Positions 21,986 to 32,209 of a stretch of DNA of 64,000 nt are shown here, piece after piece. Source of the stretch: Siderastrea radians (Eukaryota; Cnidaria; Anthozoa; Scleractinia; Rhizangiidae); assembly GCA_964017195.1 (NCBI GenBank), contig OZ024888.1:14685701-14749700 (forward strand). The letters run 5' to 3'. The notes under the pieces were generated by a model, which ran no database searches, had not been told where the DNA came from, and worked only from the letters and a program-made list of their open reading frames with translations. The position numbers were made by a program, and so were the translations under genes. How positions within the stretch are numbered: position 1 is the stretch's first letter; the number at the start of each line of letters is the position of its first letter.

Positions 21986-23603
21986 TTTGAGATATAAAGT
22001 GTATATTTATACAACAATATACGTCTATTACTGTCTATTTATACACTTTATACATGAAGTGTAAATTCTGTATATTCCCACAGAACTAAATTTTACTATT
22101 TAGACGTCTAATGTACACCTAACGTCAAAAGTGTATAAAGTGTCTATTCCCGAACTTGACTCAACATCTCGGTGTCTATTCTGTATATTGTGTATAAAGT
22201 GTATATTTATACACTTTAGTCGTCTAATATACGTCTAAAGTCAAAAGTGTATAAACTGTCTATTCCCGAACTTGACTCAACATCTCGGTGTCTATTCTGT
22301 ATATCGTGTATAAAGTGTACATTTATACACTTTAGACGTCTAATATACGTCTAAAGTCAAAAGTGTATAAACTGTCTATTCCCGAACTTGACTCAACATC
22401 CTGGTGTCTATTCTGTATATTGTGTATAAAGTGTATATTTATACACTTTAGACGTCTAATATACGTCTAAAGTCAAAGGTGTATAAACTGTCTATTCCCG
22501 AACTTGACTCAACATCTCGGTGTCTATTCTGTATATCGTGTATAAAGTGTACATTTATACACTTTAGACGTCTAATATACGTCTAAAGTCAAAGGTGTAT
22601 AAGCTGTCTATTCCCGAACTTGACTCAACATCCCGGTGTCTATTCTGTATATTATTGTGTATAAAGTGTATATTTATACACTTTAGGGCCCGTTTACATG
22701 GAAGGAGGGTAACCCCCCTAGAAGGGTTACCCTCCTTGGAGGGTCAAAAGATAGCCCTTCTTTACATGTGTAGGGTTATCCCTGGGGCTGTCTTACCAGC
22801 TAAAGGCGCGGAAACCTGAAACCATCATGCGGATCAGCTTCGCACTTCGAAATTCGTTTACGTAGTTGAGAAGCACCTCAGCGGCTTCGGGCGTCCATGC
22901 TCATTTCTTTGCCTTTTTGGCTGAAGACTCGTCTCTTGATTTATTATTACTTGTGTTTATATTTTCCAGTGGCTGACTCCGTGTGGTGAATCTTTTAGGT
23001 CAAGGCCTTCGCCTTTTACCAGAACGATTTCACCAGAATGATCTATTCCGGCCTCCAAACTAATATTACTTTCTTCTTCGTCCTTTTGATTCAATCTTGC
23101 CAGCATAGGTCGACGAAATAATTCTCCAGGTTTATAAGCGCGCAAAGCCATTTGTTATTATTATATTTTAAACAGTCTGGCGGCAATGTGACAGTAATCC
23201 GATCCCGCTAGACTTGTCCCTCTTAGGAGGGTAACCCTACCTCGACCTTTTACATGGCTTAAATAAACAAAAAGTTGTCCCTTCTAGAAGGGTTACCCCA
23301 GCAAGCAGACAGGGTAACCCTCCTCCACGGGTGACCCTACCTCTCATGTAAACGAAACCGGGAAAAACAATAGAAAAGGGTAACCCTTCTAGGAGGGTAA
23401 CCCTTGTAGGAGGGTTACCCTCCTTCCATGTAAACAGGCCCTTAGTCGTCTAATATACGTCTAAAGTCAAAAGTGTATAAACTGTCTATTCCCAAACTTG
23501 ACTCAACATCTTGGTGTCTAACCTGTATATTGTGTATAAAGTGTATATTTATACACTTTAGACGTCTAATATACGTCTAAAGTCAAAGGTGTATAAGCTG
23601 TCT
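21986..23603. repeat. 116-bp satellite, about six units, interrupted
   Basis: CGAACTTGACTCAACATC recurs at exact 116-bp steps (22151, 22267, 22383, 22499, 22615) and once more after the insertion (about 23492, with one base changed). Each unit carries two dyads: AAAGTGTATATTTATACACTTT-type and TTAGACGTCTAATATACGTCTAA-type. The first units (21986-22150) are more diverged. The array is split by a MITE at 22686-23441 and is cut at 23603 by the LTR that follows. Confidence 0.9.
22686..23441. mobile_element. PIF/Harbinger-like element inserted in the satellite
   Basis: The ends GGGCCCGTTTACATGGAAGG and its complement CCTTCCATGTAAACAGGCCC are inverted repeats, followed by GAGGGTAACC arrays on both sides. 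The satellite reads CACTTTA before and TTAGTCG after, so the 3-bp TTA is the target duplication (TWA, as in PIF/Harbinger). The 756-bp element has no transposase. A 64-codon minus frame at 22957-23151 (MALRAYKPGELFRRPM…) is protein-like and could be captured host sequence, but this is unproven. Confidence 0.8.
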
Positions 23604-23758
23604 GTGATGTATTCGCCTCGTTCTCAAGGCAACCTCGTTTTCACGTACCATGTGCTCGTGTAGTCAGCCATGTGAGTTGTAGTTGAATAAATATTGTTTG
23701 GTTCGTTTAGCTGTTCCTTTACCTGTTTTACGATACGTTAACGTCCAAATGCGCCACA
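23603..23758 (+). repeat. Putative 5' LTR of the Gypsy-type element
   Basis: The LTR begins TGTGATGTATTCGCC, exactly where the satellite stops mid-unit, and ends at …GCGCCACA. It is followed at 23760 by TGGCGACGAGGTAAAC, which looks like a tRNA primer-binding site starting TGG. The implied LTR is ~156 bp, which is short. It contains an AATAAATATT sequence near 23685. No 3' LTR is found in the window, so identity rests on position. Confidence 0.5.
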
Positions 23759-23882
23759 GTGGCGACGAGGTAAACTGGAGAACGGCCAGCCGACGACAGA
23801 AAGCGGAAATTTATCGACGAATACAGCTGCTGAGCGAACGACGACCAGTCAAGCGCCTGAAACACGAAACGGAGCGAGCGCT

Positions 23883-26192
23883 ATGGCGGGCAGACCACCG
23901 TTCGATGGCTTCAACCCAGACTCGGAAGATATTGAAAGCTACCTCGAGCGTTTGCAAGAATATTTCATTGCTTACGATATTAAGAGCGAGACGGAAACTG
24001 CTGCAAAACGAAGAGCGATTCTTCTAACATCCATTGGCAGTAATGTTTATCGAGTGTTGAAAGATTTATCCTACCGGGACGCCCCAAACACGAAGACTTT
24101 TGACCAGCTAGCAACGCTACCTCGCAGTCATTACAAGCCTACTCGCTTAAAAGTCGCGGAAAGATACAGGTTCCATTCTGCTAGCCAGCGACCGGGGCAA
24201 TCCATTATCGACTTTGTCAGAGAGTTAAAACGCCTTGCGGGAACATGTGAATTCACAAACGAACAGTTGAACGATAGTCTACGTGATCGCTTTATCTGTG
24301 GTCTTCGTTCGGAGCAAATTCAACGGAAGCTACTGTCGACAAACGTCACATTTCAGGAGGCAGTGGATACTGCAATTGCCCAAGAAACAGCGCAAAAAGA
24401 TGTCCGTGACCTTGGTTCGAATTCTCAGAGCGAGAATACGGCGAGCGTAAACAAGGTCAAACGCGGCAATTTGTCGTCACGCAATCGCACTTCAGCGCCG
24501 GATCGACGTCACAGCAAAAATGACAAACAAACCCTGCCAACGGGGGTTAAGCAACGATGTTTTCGCTGTGGATTAACCAACCATTCTTCGGACAACTGCA
24601 AATACAAGGATTCAGAGTGTTTTCGTTGTCATAAAACGGGTCACTTGCAGTCTGAGTGTCGCAACTCGAAGTCACAGCGCCAGAAGACGGAGAGAAAACA
24701 ACATGTCCGTCACGCTGATCAGGATTCAGAAGCAGAAGTGTCGGAGGAAGCCGAAGATGAATTTTTCGGCTTGATTTTCAGTTTGGATGGCGTACACCAT
24801 GCTGAGTCACAGAACTCAGGAATTTCATCTCCTGCAGTCAAAGTTCCTGTACGGATCGAGGATGTTGAATTTCAGATGGAAGTGGACACCGGAGCAGCCG
24901 CATCTATCCTCAGCTACGCAGATTACGAACGGTATTTCAAATACCTAGCACTAAGGTCGGTGGAAAGATCGTTCCACGCCTATGCGGGCACACCGCTGGA
25001 CATTGCAGGACAGATCCTGGTTGATGTAGAGCACAACGACCAACACGCAACGCTACCTTTACTTGTTGTGCGTGCGGAGCGATACGCCCCTCCATTGCTC
25101 GGAAGATCCTGGATGACAAAAATTCGCCTCGACTGGAGAAATCTCTTTACACCTCCAAACGGTCAGTTCTCGGTTAAGCAGAATGAGGATGTACGGATCG
25201 AGCGCCTCAAGGAACAGTACGCTGAGATATTCAAGCCTGAGCTAGGAACTGTTAAGGGTGTCACGGCAAAACTTCACCTGAAAGAAAATGCAACGCCAGT
25301 ATTTCAACGCGCACGCCCAGTACCCTACGCACTACGTTCTGCCGTCGAGGAGGAACTTAAGCGCATGGAAAGCGAGGGTGTTCTTAAGCCTGTAGAAGTG
25401 AGCAATTGGGCTACACCTATTGTTTGCGTTCCCAAGACCGACGGATCAGTGCGTATTTGTGGTGATTATAAAGGCATGGTTAATCCAGCAATCCAGACAG
25501 AGCAGTTTCCCATCCCGACACTGGAGGAGATTCGGGGAAAGGTGTCAGCATGGAAGAAATTCACGAAAATTGATCTGAGAAGTGCATATCAACAACTGGT
25601 TTTGGACGAGGAGTCACAAAAACTGTGTACGATCAACACCCACAAAGGTCTTTTCCGATACACACGTTTGCCATTTGGAATTTCATCCAGTCCAGCTATT
25701 TGGCAGCGCTTTATTGAGCAAGTGCTTGCGGGACTTGACGGAACATGCGTGATCATGGATGATCTGCTGGTGGGAGGCACTAACGACGATGAGCATCTGA
25801 AGAATTTAGAAGCGGTTTTCAAACAATTCCTTAAGTTTGGTTTGAGAGTCAAACTTCCGAAGTGCATGTTCATGGCACCATCCGTGATATAATTCGGATT
25901 GCGTTTCTCAGAAAGGGGACTTCAACCAACCGATGAAAAGGTTAAGGCCATAAAAGAGGCCCCCACTCCTCGAAACGTGACGGAATTACGCTCCTTCCTT
26001 GGAATGTTAGCAGCACTGACTAATTTCATTCCAAAGCTGTCAACCCTCGCTCACCCCCTGTACGAAGTTCTGGGAAACAAAGCGTGGAATTGGACGCCAA
26101 AGTGCGAACAAGCCTTCAGTAACGTGAAACTAGCGCTATCTTCAGAGACTGTGCTTGCGCATTACAACCCCAGCCTTCCGGTGGAGTTATGA
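23883..26192 (+). pseudogene. Gypsy-type LTR retrotransposon gag-pol, stop-broken and truncated
   Basis: One reading frame of ~770 codons from ATG 23883. Residues 1-190 are a Gag-like helical region. Two CCHC zinc knuckles (CFRCGLTNHSSDNC and CFRCHKTGHLQSEC) lie near residues 225-260. A retropepsin-like VDTGAAAS motif lies near 338. The reverse transcriptase covers about 470-670, with FTKIDLRSAYQQL and the catalytic VIMDDLLV (Ile in place of the usual Tyr before MDD). The RT thumb/connection follows. An in-frame TAA at 25890-25892 interrupts the RT, and the same frame continues from 25893 to a stop at 26190-26192. RNase H, integrase and 3' LTR are missing: the frame ends where the CCGAGTC-rich block begins. 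The element is therefore dead. The order PR-RT is that of Metaviridae/Gypsy; the clade is not decidable here. Confidence 0.9.
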
Positions 26193-29100
26193 GTTCATCG
26201 GTTGACCGAGTCAAGTCCGAGTCCGAGTCAAATCCGAGTCCGAGTCAAATTGACCGAGTCATTGGTCAACGGTTTGTAAATGACGAAAATACTGGGAACC
26301 ATAGAACCATCTTGCTGATCGCCATTTTGGATACATGTTTGTCTGTCGGATCTGTCTGAGGATCAGGAGGCCTTACAAGTGGGAATACGGCGGTAATGCA
26401 AAGATATGTTGCTAAAATTGTTTTTAGACAGCTGAACCGTGAAAAGCCATCGATCGTCCAAGAATGTAAGGCCTCAATACCAGCTGATTTACACGTGGTT
26501 TGCAGGGATTCCTACCGGCAGGGCGATTTTTGCACGAAAGCAGATTCTTTTTAATTCCTTTTTCACTGATTCCTAGCAGGCATGATTTAGCTTTTTTGCA
26601 GAATCCAACAGGTTATAAATTAGAATGACGTTTTGATTTCGCAGTGTCCCACATGATGGATTTCTAGTTCGCGCAATCACAAGTTTTAAATCGCTGTCAC
26701 ACGAGCTGTTATTTTTAAAATACCAAGTTTGAAAATCACATCAATTGCCTTCTGTCCTCCTCGTACTGCCAAGGAAATTAGACTTTTTTAATCTTCTTGT
26801 AACTGATCTTTTTACCTGGGCTAAATGGTCTATGTATGTTGTGTTTGATTTGTCTCTCAAACATACTACAACTCAAGGTATAATTTTGATATATATTTTT
26901 TTATCTCAGGTGTGTGTGTGTGACAAATTTTGATCCCTGATCCCTCTAAAATGGTACAGCCTGATCCTCGAGAAACTATGCATTCTCATTTTGCGTTGGT
27001 AGTTATGCCCTGGGGATTATGCAAATGAGACTGGATTTGTTTCATGGCAGCCCCGAGTTATAAATCCTTCGGCCGCGCTTGTAAATAGCCAACTAGTTTG
27101 CCTCCCACCAGTTGGGATTCTTAAAACATGTTATGTTTCATTTGCAATATCTGTTTCAGTTGTTTGAGTGGCACGCCTGTGAAATAGCTGGTCTGTCGTA
27201 AGGCAGTATTGAGGATAGCTAAGCGCGCTGACCACGATAATCATCAATTTACGATTACAATTTACAATTTACAGTAAAATAATATAAACGTGTTCCACCG
27301 CATCACTCTCAGGTGTGTGTGTGTGTGACCCACCCTCCCACTCAACGAGTAAGTCGGGCTTGATCCTGACCGCTTCTACTTTTGCCTGGTCTTAGGCTTG
27401 TCCCAGGCCAGAGCGATTCCCCATACCTTATTACCATATCATGAAGAACAATACCCAAGGTAGAATATTGTAGTGCTAATTCTGATCCCATGGCCTCTGC
27501 CTTGGAACCAATGAATTTGAGTAAAAACAAGATTCAGTTTGCCTTGCCAGAGTAGAGCACGAGCTTAGCCGGGCAAAACAAAGCTTTTTGTTCTACTGGG
27601 TTTCCAAATAGAAGAAGAGTCTATTACACCCCTATTATCCTTGATCCCACCTACTTGTCATAACCCTGAAAATGGAGAAACTTTCCATATCTCAATGTGG
27701 AGATTGATTGTCGAACGGTTAATGAATGCTGTAACATTTTATTTTTAGTTGTCAGTGTAGGTCGTGGTACAATGCATGTTATTTTACAAGCTTATTAAAT
27801 ACTGAAACTGATGAAAAACAAGTTTTATTTTCTTCATAGTATTATTTTTACATATATAGAGCCATTTATTCTCTTTCTTTTCCCTTTCTCCTTTTCTCCT
27901 TTCTCTTTCTTTGTCCACTGTATATGGCCTCTTTGTACCCTTCAAGAGTTGGTTGCGTGACTTGTCTGCTATGAAATTAAAATTAAAATTTATTTTAATA
28001 TGATTATTATTTCAGCAATAAAACGAAACAATAAAATGAATTCTTAACATCATCTATCTAATACCAAAATAAAGAATTGCAGCAACTATTAAAGTTATTG
28101 ATAAATGAAATTTAAATCATACATCCTGCATGGACTGTGGCTGCCAATGGTGGAAGGAAAACAAAAAATGGAAGCAGAATCCGGTATGCGAACATGTTCT
28201 TTGGCCCAGAGAGAAAGACTAAATTATTCTTTCTATAATTAAATGGGCTTTTTACCCATGAAGACACCATTTTACTGTGTACCACTGTCAACAGACTACA
28301 CAATTTTCAGATTACAACAGATTATTCTACAAATATTTTCTTAATTTATTTCATTCAAGATACATAAATTTGTTAGTTATTCATTTATTTATTGTCTTCG
28401 GAGATACTAGCACATGTATTGTAAGATACCCCAAAATTGAAAGAGAAATAGAGTTTACAGTATGTGTGTAATGGCTTGCTGCTTACCATTGGGGCATCTT
28501 TTGCCACATTTTGTTGTAACCGTGAAAATTGACTCTAATAAATCCTCATCACTACCGTCACTACAAACAAAAATTATTTGAGTTAAACATCATGCACTCC
28601 AAGAGAGTGACACAACGTTGGATGACCTCATAAACCAGTGTCCTCATATTAATACATACATCTTGGACAGAACTGTTAGGATTCTTCTAATGAATAAAAA
28701 AATTCTTTAAGGAACAATTCTACCGTGTACCCTCTGTGCCCTAAAAAGAAGACTGATGATGTCGTCAGACCTTCTCTTCAAACTTGTTTCGGGGGAAGGA
28801 GAGGGAAAAAGGAAAATCATGTGCTCGTTCTGCATTTGTCCCGAGTACTTTTAAATTAAAAAAACGTAGAGCCAATGTCATTAACAACGTATCAATCCTG
28901 TTGATAGTCAAATCCCCGGGGAGCCCCGGGATCAAATCTATCACGTCAATCACTGAATTTGAGCTGTTAAATCAGGAGTCTGTGAAAAGTCAAGGATCAA
29001 GGACAAACATTATCTTGCTGGTTACAACAGGAAAAAGAATACAAAAACTATCCTGTCTTTCCATGACTTTACCTCGAGATTTGATCACGTCCCTGTCCTT

Positions 29101-29378
29101 GAAATCTGTCCAGAAATAAAAATAAAAGACCGTCAGTTCTCTGTCAATTGATGTTTACAACACAAAATAAACGCAAAGAAAAGTCCTTCAGCCTTTTGTA
29201 AACTAATTTAATACCACATTCATAAATTAAAGAACAAGATTTCAATAAACGCCCTTAGCTTACCATTCGCCATCGACTCGCCATCTTTGTTCGACGTTGG
29301 GGAGCTATACCGCTGACCAGTGACTCGGTCTGCTGACTCGGACTCGGATTTGACTCGGGCTCGGTTGTGACTCGGTAA
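26193..29378. mobile_element. Non-coding block bounded by inverted CCGAGTC-rich ends
   Basis: The left end (26197-26275: GACCGAGTCAAGTCCGAGTC… and CATTGGTCAACGGTTT) is mirrored at the right end (about 29300-29378: …CTGACCAGTGACTCGG, GACTCGGATTTGACTCGG). Heptamer CCGAGTC and its complement recur at least six times per end. In between no coding region is recognised; GTGTGTGT microrepeats lie near 26910 and 27313. It abuts the truncated gag-pol on the left and the ZNF B coding frame on the right, so it probably removed or displaced sequence on both sides. Confidence 0.5.
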
Positions 29379-29467
29379 ATGGATTTACTCAGTTTCTGTG
29401 AAACTAGTGATCAAGAGGAACACGGTACAAGTCACCGAGAAAAGAGCTCAAGAAAACCGGCAAAAAA
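29379..29467 (+). pseudogene. Out-of-frame N-terminal segment of ZNF B
   Basis: A 29-codon frame from ATG 29379 aligns with residues ~9-35 of ZNF C (FCETSDQEEH versus [10 protein letters not shown]). It runs into TGA at the A7 tract, directly overlapping the ATG of the main frame. A single lost A would explain it. Ribosomal slippage on A7 is conceivable but unproven. Confidence 0.6.
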
Positions 29468-30739
29468 ATGAAAAGAACAAAGAGCAGAAAGAGAAAGGTT
29501 GAACGCCAACAGAGATTAAAAGGTATAAGGGAAGAACAAGATCGAAGTCTACTTAACAAGGTGCAAAATGGATTCAAGCCTCTTGAATGCGATCAGCATG
29601 GTCATAGTTTCAGTCGTAAGTACCGTCTTAAGTCACATAATAAAAAACACAGTGGAGAGAAATCCTTCGAATGTGACCAGTGCGGCAAATGTTTCAGTCA
29701 AGCAGGAAATCTATCGGTTCATAAAAGAACACACGGTGGTGAGAAACCGTTTGAATGTGACCAGTGCGAGAAATTTTTTTTTGGTCTAGCAGGAAATCTA
29801 AAGAAACATAAAAGAACACACAGTGGAGAGAAAGAGAAAGCGTTTGAATGTGATCAGTGTGAAAAACGTTTCGGTGAAGCAGCAAATCTAAGACGACATA
29901 AGAGAACACACAGTGGGGAGAGGCCTTTTGTATGTGACCAGTGTGGAAAATGTTTTAGTCAAGAGGCTCATCTAAGACAACATAAGAGAACACACAGTGG
30001 GGAGAGGCCTTTTGAATGTGACCAGTGTGGGAAATGTTTTGGTCGAGCAGCAAATCTAAGACAACATATCAGAACACACATTGGGGAGAGGCCTTTTGAA
30101 TGTGACCAGTGTGGAAAATGTTTTAGTCAAGCAGCAAATCTAAGACGACATAAGAGAACACACAGTGGGGAGAGGCCTTTTGTATGTGACCAGTGTGGAA
30201 AATGTTTTAGTCAAGCAGCTCATCTAAGACAACATAAGAGAACGCACAGTGGGGAGAGGCCTTTTAAATGTGACCAGTGTGGAAAATGTTTCAGTGTAGC
30301 AGCAAATCTAAGACAACATAAGAGAACGCACAGTGGGGAGAGGCCTTTTGACTGTGAGCAGTGCGGGAAATGTTTTGGTCAAGCAGGAAATCTAAAGAGA
30401 CATAAGACAACACACAGTGCAGAGAAACGTTTTGAATGTGACCAGTGCGGAAAGTGTTTTACTCAAGCAGGAGATGTAAAGAGACATAAAAGAACACACA
30501 GTGGCGCGAAACCTTTTGAATGTGACCAGTGTGGTAAATGCTTTAGTGAGAAAGAAAGTCTAATTAGACACAAACGAACACGCAGTGGAGAGAAACCTTT
30601 TGAATGTGATCAATGTGGAAAATGTTTTAGTGAAGCAGGTAACCTAAAGAAACATAAACGAAAACGCAGTGGAGAGAAACAGTACAGTATCGCTGAATTT
30701 CTACGCAACATTAAGGAAATCAAGGAGGAAAACGTATGA
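29468..30739 (+). CDS. C2H2 zinc-finger protein (ZNF B)
   Basis: 423 codons in one exon. After a basic N-terminus (MKRTKSRKRKVERQQRLKG) come about 13 finger modules of 28 residues from residue ~35. The first is degenerate (CDQHGHSF, His for the second Cys), the third has extra residues (FFFGLAGN, linker HSGEKEKAF), and the last two have Arg in place of the final His (HKRTRSG, HKRKRSG). The rest are canonical CxxC-x12-HxxxxH with HSGERPF linkers. The protein ends in a YSIAEFLRNIKEIKEENV tail shared with ZNF A. A likely older start lies at ATG 29379 (MDLLSFCETSDQEEHGTSHR), similar to the N-terminus of ZNF C but one base out of frame at an A7 run (29463-29469). The annotated ATG is therefore the first usable one now. 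Presumed nuclear DNA-binding factor; target unknown. The usual 5'-UTR intron acceptor of its paralogues is absent upstream. Confidence 0.85.
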   Translation: MKRTKSRKRKVERQQRLKGIREEQDRSLLNKVQNGFKPLECDQHGHSFSRKYRLKSHNKKHSGEKSFECDQCGKCFSQAGNLSVHKRTHGGEKPFECDQCEKFFFGLAGNLKKHKRTHSGEKEKAFECDQCEKRFGEAANLRRHKRTHSGERPFVCDQCGKCFSQEAHLRQHKRTHSGERPFECDQCGKCFGRAANLRQHIRTHIGERPFECDQCGKCFSQAANLRRHKRTHSGERPFVCDQCGKCFSQAAHLRQHKRTHSGERPFKCDQCGKCFSVAANLRQHKRTHSGERPFDCEQCGKCFGQAGNLKRHKTTHSAEKRFECDQCGKCFTQAGDVKRHKRTHSGAKPFECDQCGKCFSEKESLIRHKRTRSGEKPFECDQCGKCFSEAGNLKKHKRKRSGEKQYSIAEFLRNIKEIKEENV

Positions 30740-31157
30740 CAGCATGACTTGTGGCAGATGCTTTAACAAAAAGCATCAAACTAGTGCACAAGGGGAGAAA
30801 GACTTGTGACTGAATACAAAAAATTGCTATTACGACCTGGTTGCTGCCGTTGTCTTGTAAAAAGACTCCTTTATTCTGTTGTCTACGGACAGATCATCAT
30901 TCTCATGGCCACATTTCTGAGGGAGAAACAAAATCTCATGCAGTCTTGAAATGATGGAAATATTTATGCGGGGAATTGTAAATGTCACGCAAAAGTCAAC
31001 CGGTGACTTTTTGTTAAAACGCCTGAGGAAACTGAGAGTAACAAACAAAATGAAACTTTGTTTCTTTACCTGTAATTTACTCGAACCTTTCTTTTGTATT
31101 TGGCATGACGTCTTTTCATGGTAACTGTAGTCAATTTGCCTTTTTGGTGCCTGTTAA
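30740..31157 (+). other. 3' region of ZNF B
   Basis: The first ~80 bases after the stop (GTATGAC…AGTGCACAAGG) are homologous to sequence just beyond the ZNF C stop (minus strand, about 46920-46985). Untranslated sequence is therefore shared between the paralogues. No clear polyadenylation signal was picked out. Confidence 0.5.
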
Positions 31158-31594
31158 GGTGGCTCATCTGGATTTTTCCGAGGCACGCCATCCCAACTTT
31201 GAACGGCTAATACTTAACTGTCTGAGATATAAAAAGAAAATTCATCGACTTGTTTTTGATTAAAAGCTTCCGTAACAAAGACGTTGCTTCTCTGTGTAAA
31301 ATGAGCAAATTTAAGACATTACTTCTGATTACATCATTTGAAATCTAGAAGCAAGCCGGATAAAACCTTTAGGAAAAGTAGCTGTATTCTACAGCTATGA
31401 CATATGGTGAAAACATTGTTTCAGTCTGTCTGGATAACACTGGTACCGATGAAAATAATTTTTTCAAATTTTGCAGGCTTGAAGATCTACACCTAGACTA
31501 GGAGACACAATAGGTCGTTTTAAATGTCAGACAGTAAAGTATTAGCCGTTCAAAGTTGGGATGGCGTGCCTCGGAAAAATCCAGATGAGCCACC
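31158..31594. mobile_element. TTAA-flanked MITE with ~70-bp TIRs
   Basis: GGTGGCTCATCTGGATTTTT…GGCTAATACTT at the left is perfectly reverse-complemented at the right for 58 bases and continues imperfectly to ~70. TTAA flanks both sides (31154-31157, 31595-31598), the target duplication of piggyBac and Kolobok elements. The 437-bp element has no coding region. Confidence 0.85.
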
Positions 31595-31683
31595 TTAAAG
31601 ACCTCATTTAAACGCCTTACCTCTCGTGCGCCGAACCTAATTCATTCTTGCTCCAAATTTCATTACAAAGGAAGTTCTTCCGC

Positions 31684-31731
31684 ACGTTGAGATTGCGCTC
31701 CAACTAACATGTTGGGGTGCAATCTCAACGT
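31684..31731. repeat. 21-bp-stem hairpin
   Basis: ACGTTGAGATTGC-GCTCCAAC, a 6-nt loop, then the complement with two differences that form G-U pairs in RNA. A similar GTGCAATCTCAACGTACG / GTGCATTCTCAACGTACG phrase recurs near 46036. Could be a MITE core or an RNA hairpin. Confidence 0.5.
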
Positions 31732-32151
31732 ACGTCTGAACCGATTCTTACTCAGGTGAAGTACAAAGTTATCCTTTGATTTGGTTTAGGTTTTTTTCAC
31801 TTTCTGCAAACATTCCTTAAATCCAAAAACGTGATGAAGGACAACTTGCATTCTGACTGTAAAATGTTACAGTTTTTTCAAGTGAAATACTGGGGACAGA
31901 GAGTTAAACTTGTTTCTGACATACACGTTTTACTTTACGAAATTCACAAACTCGTTAATCCAGTACTTCCAAAGAAACCACTATTGTGGCACACACGAGG
32001 AGTTCCCATTGTGAGAGCTCCACATTCCGTTTTACTTCAACCTTTTGACATTTCGACAAATCTATCCAAATTGAACCAAAATTACGTCAGGGTTTTGGTC
32101 GTGTGGAGCTGGAAACGCACCCATGTAAATGGACAGTAAAGTTGACTTACA
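31732..32151. other. No gene recognised
   Basis: A 102-codon plus frame (31831-32139) has no domain and no splice context. It is left unassigned. Confidence 0.3.
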
Positions 32152-32209
32152 TTAATCCTTTAAGCCCCAATATTCTCCTCACTGTTCTCCATATATTTCT
32201 TAAATTAAC

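Noticed and set aside
23683..24027. 114-codon frame overlapping the start of gag
   Set aside because: It begins inside the LTR and is out of frame with the gag-pol domains; a shadow.
26193..29400. Search for the missing integrase and 3' LTR of the Gypsy-type element
   Set aside because: No integrase-like frame and no second copy of the TGTGATGTATTCGCC terminus were found downstream.
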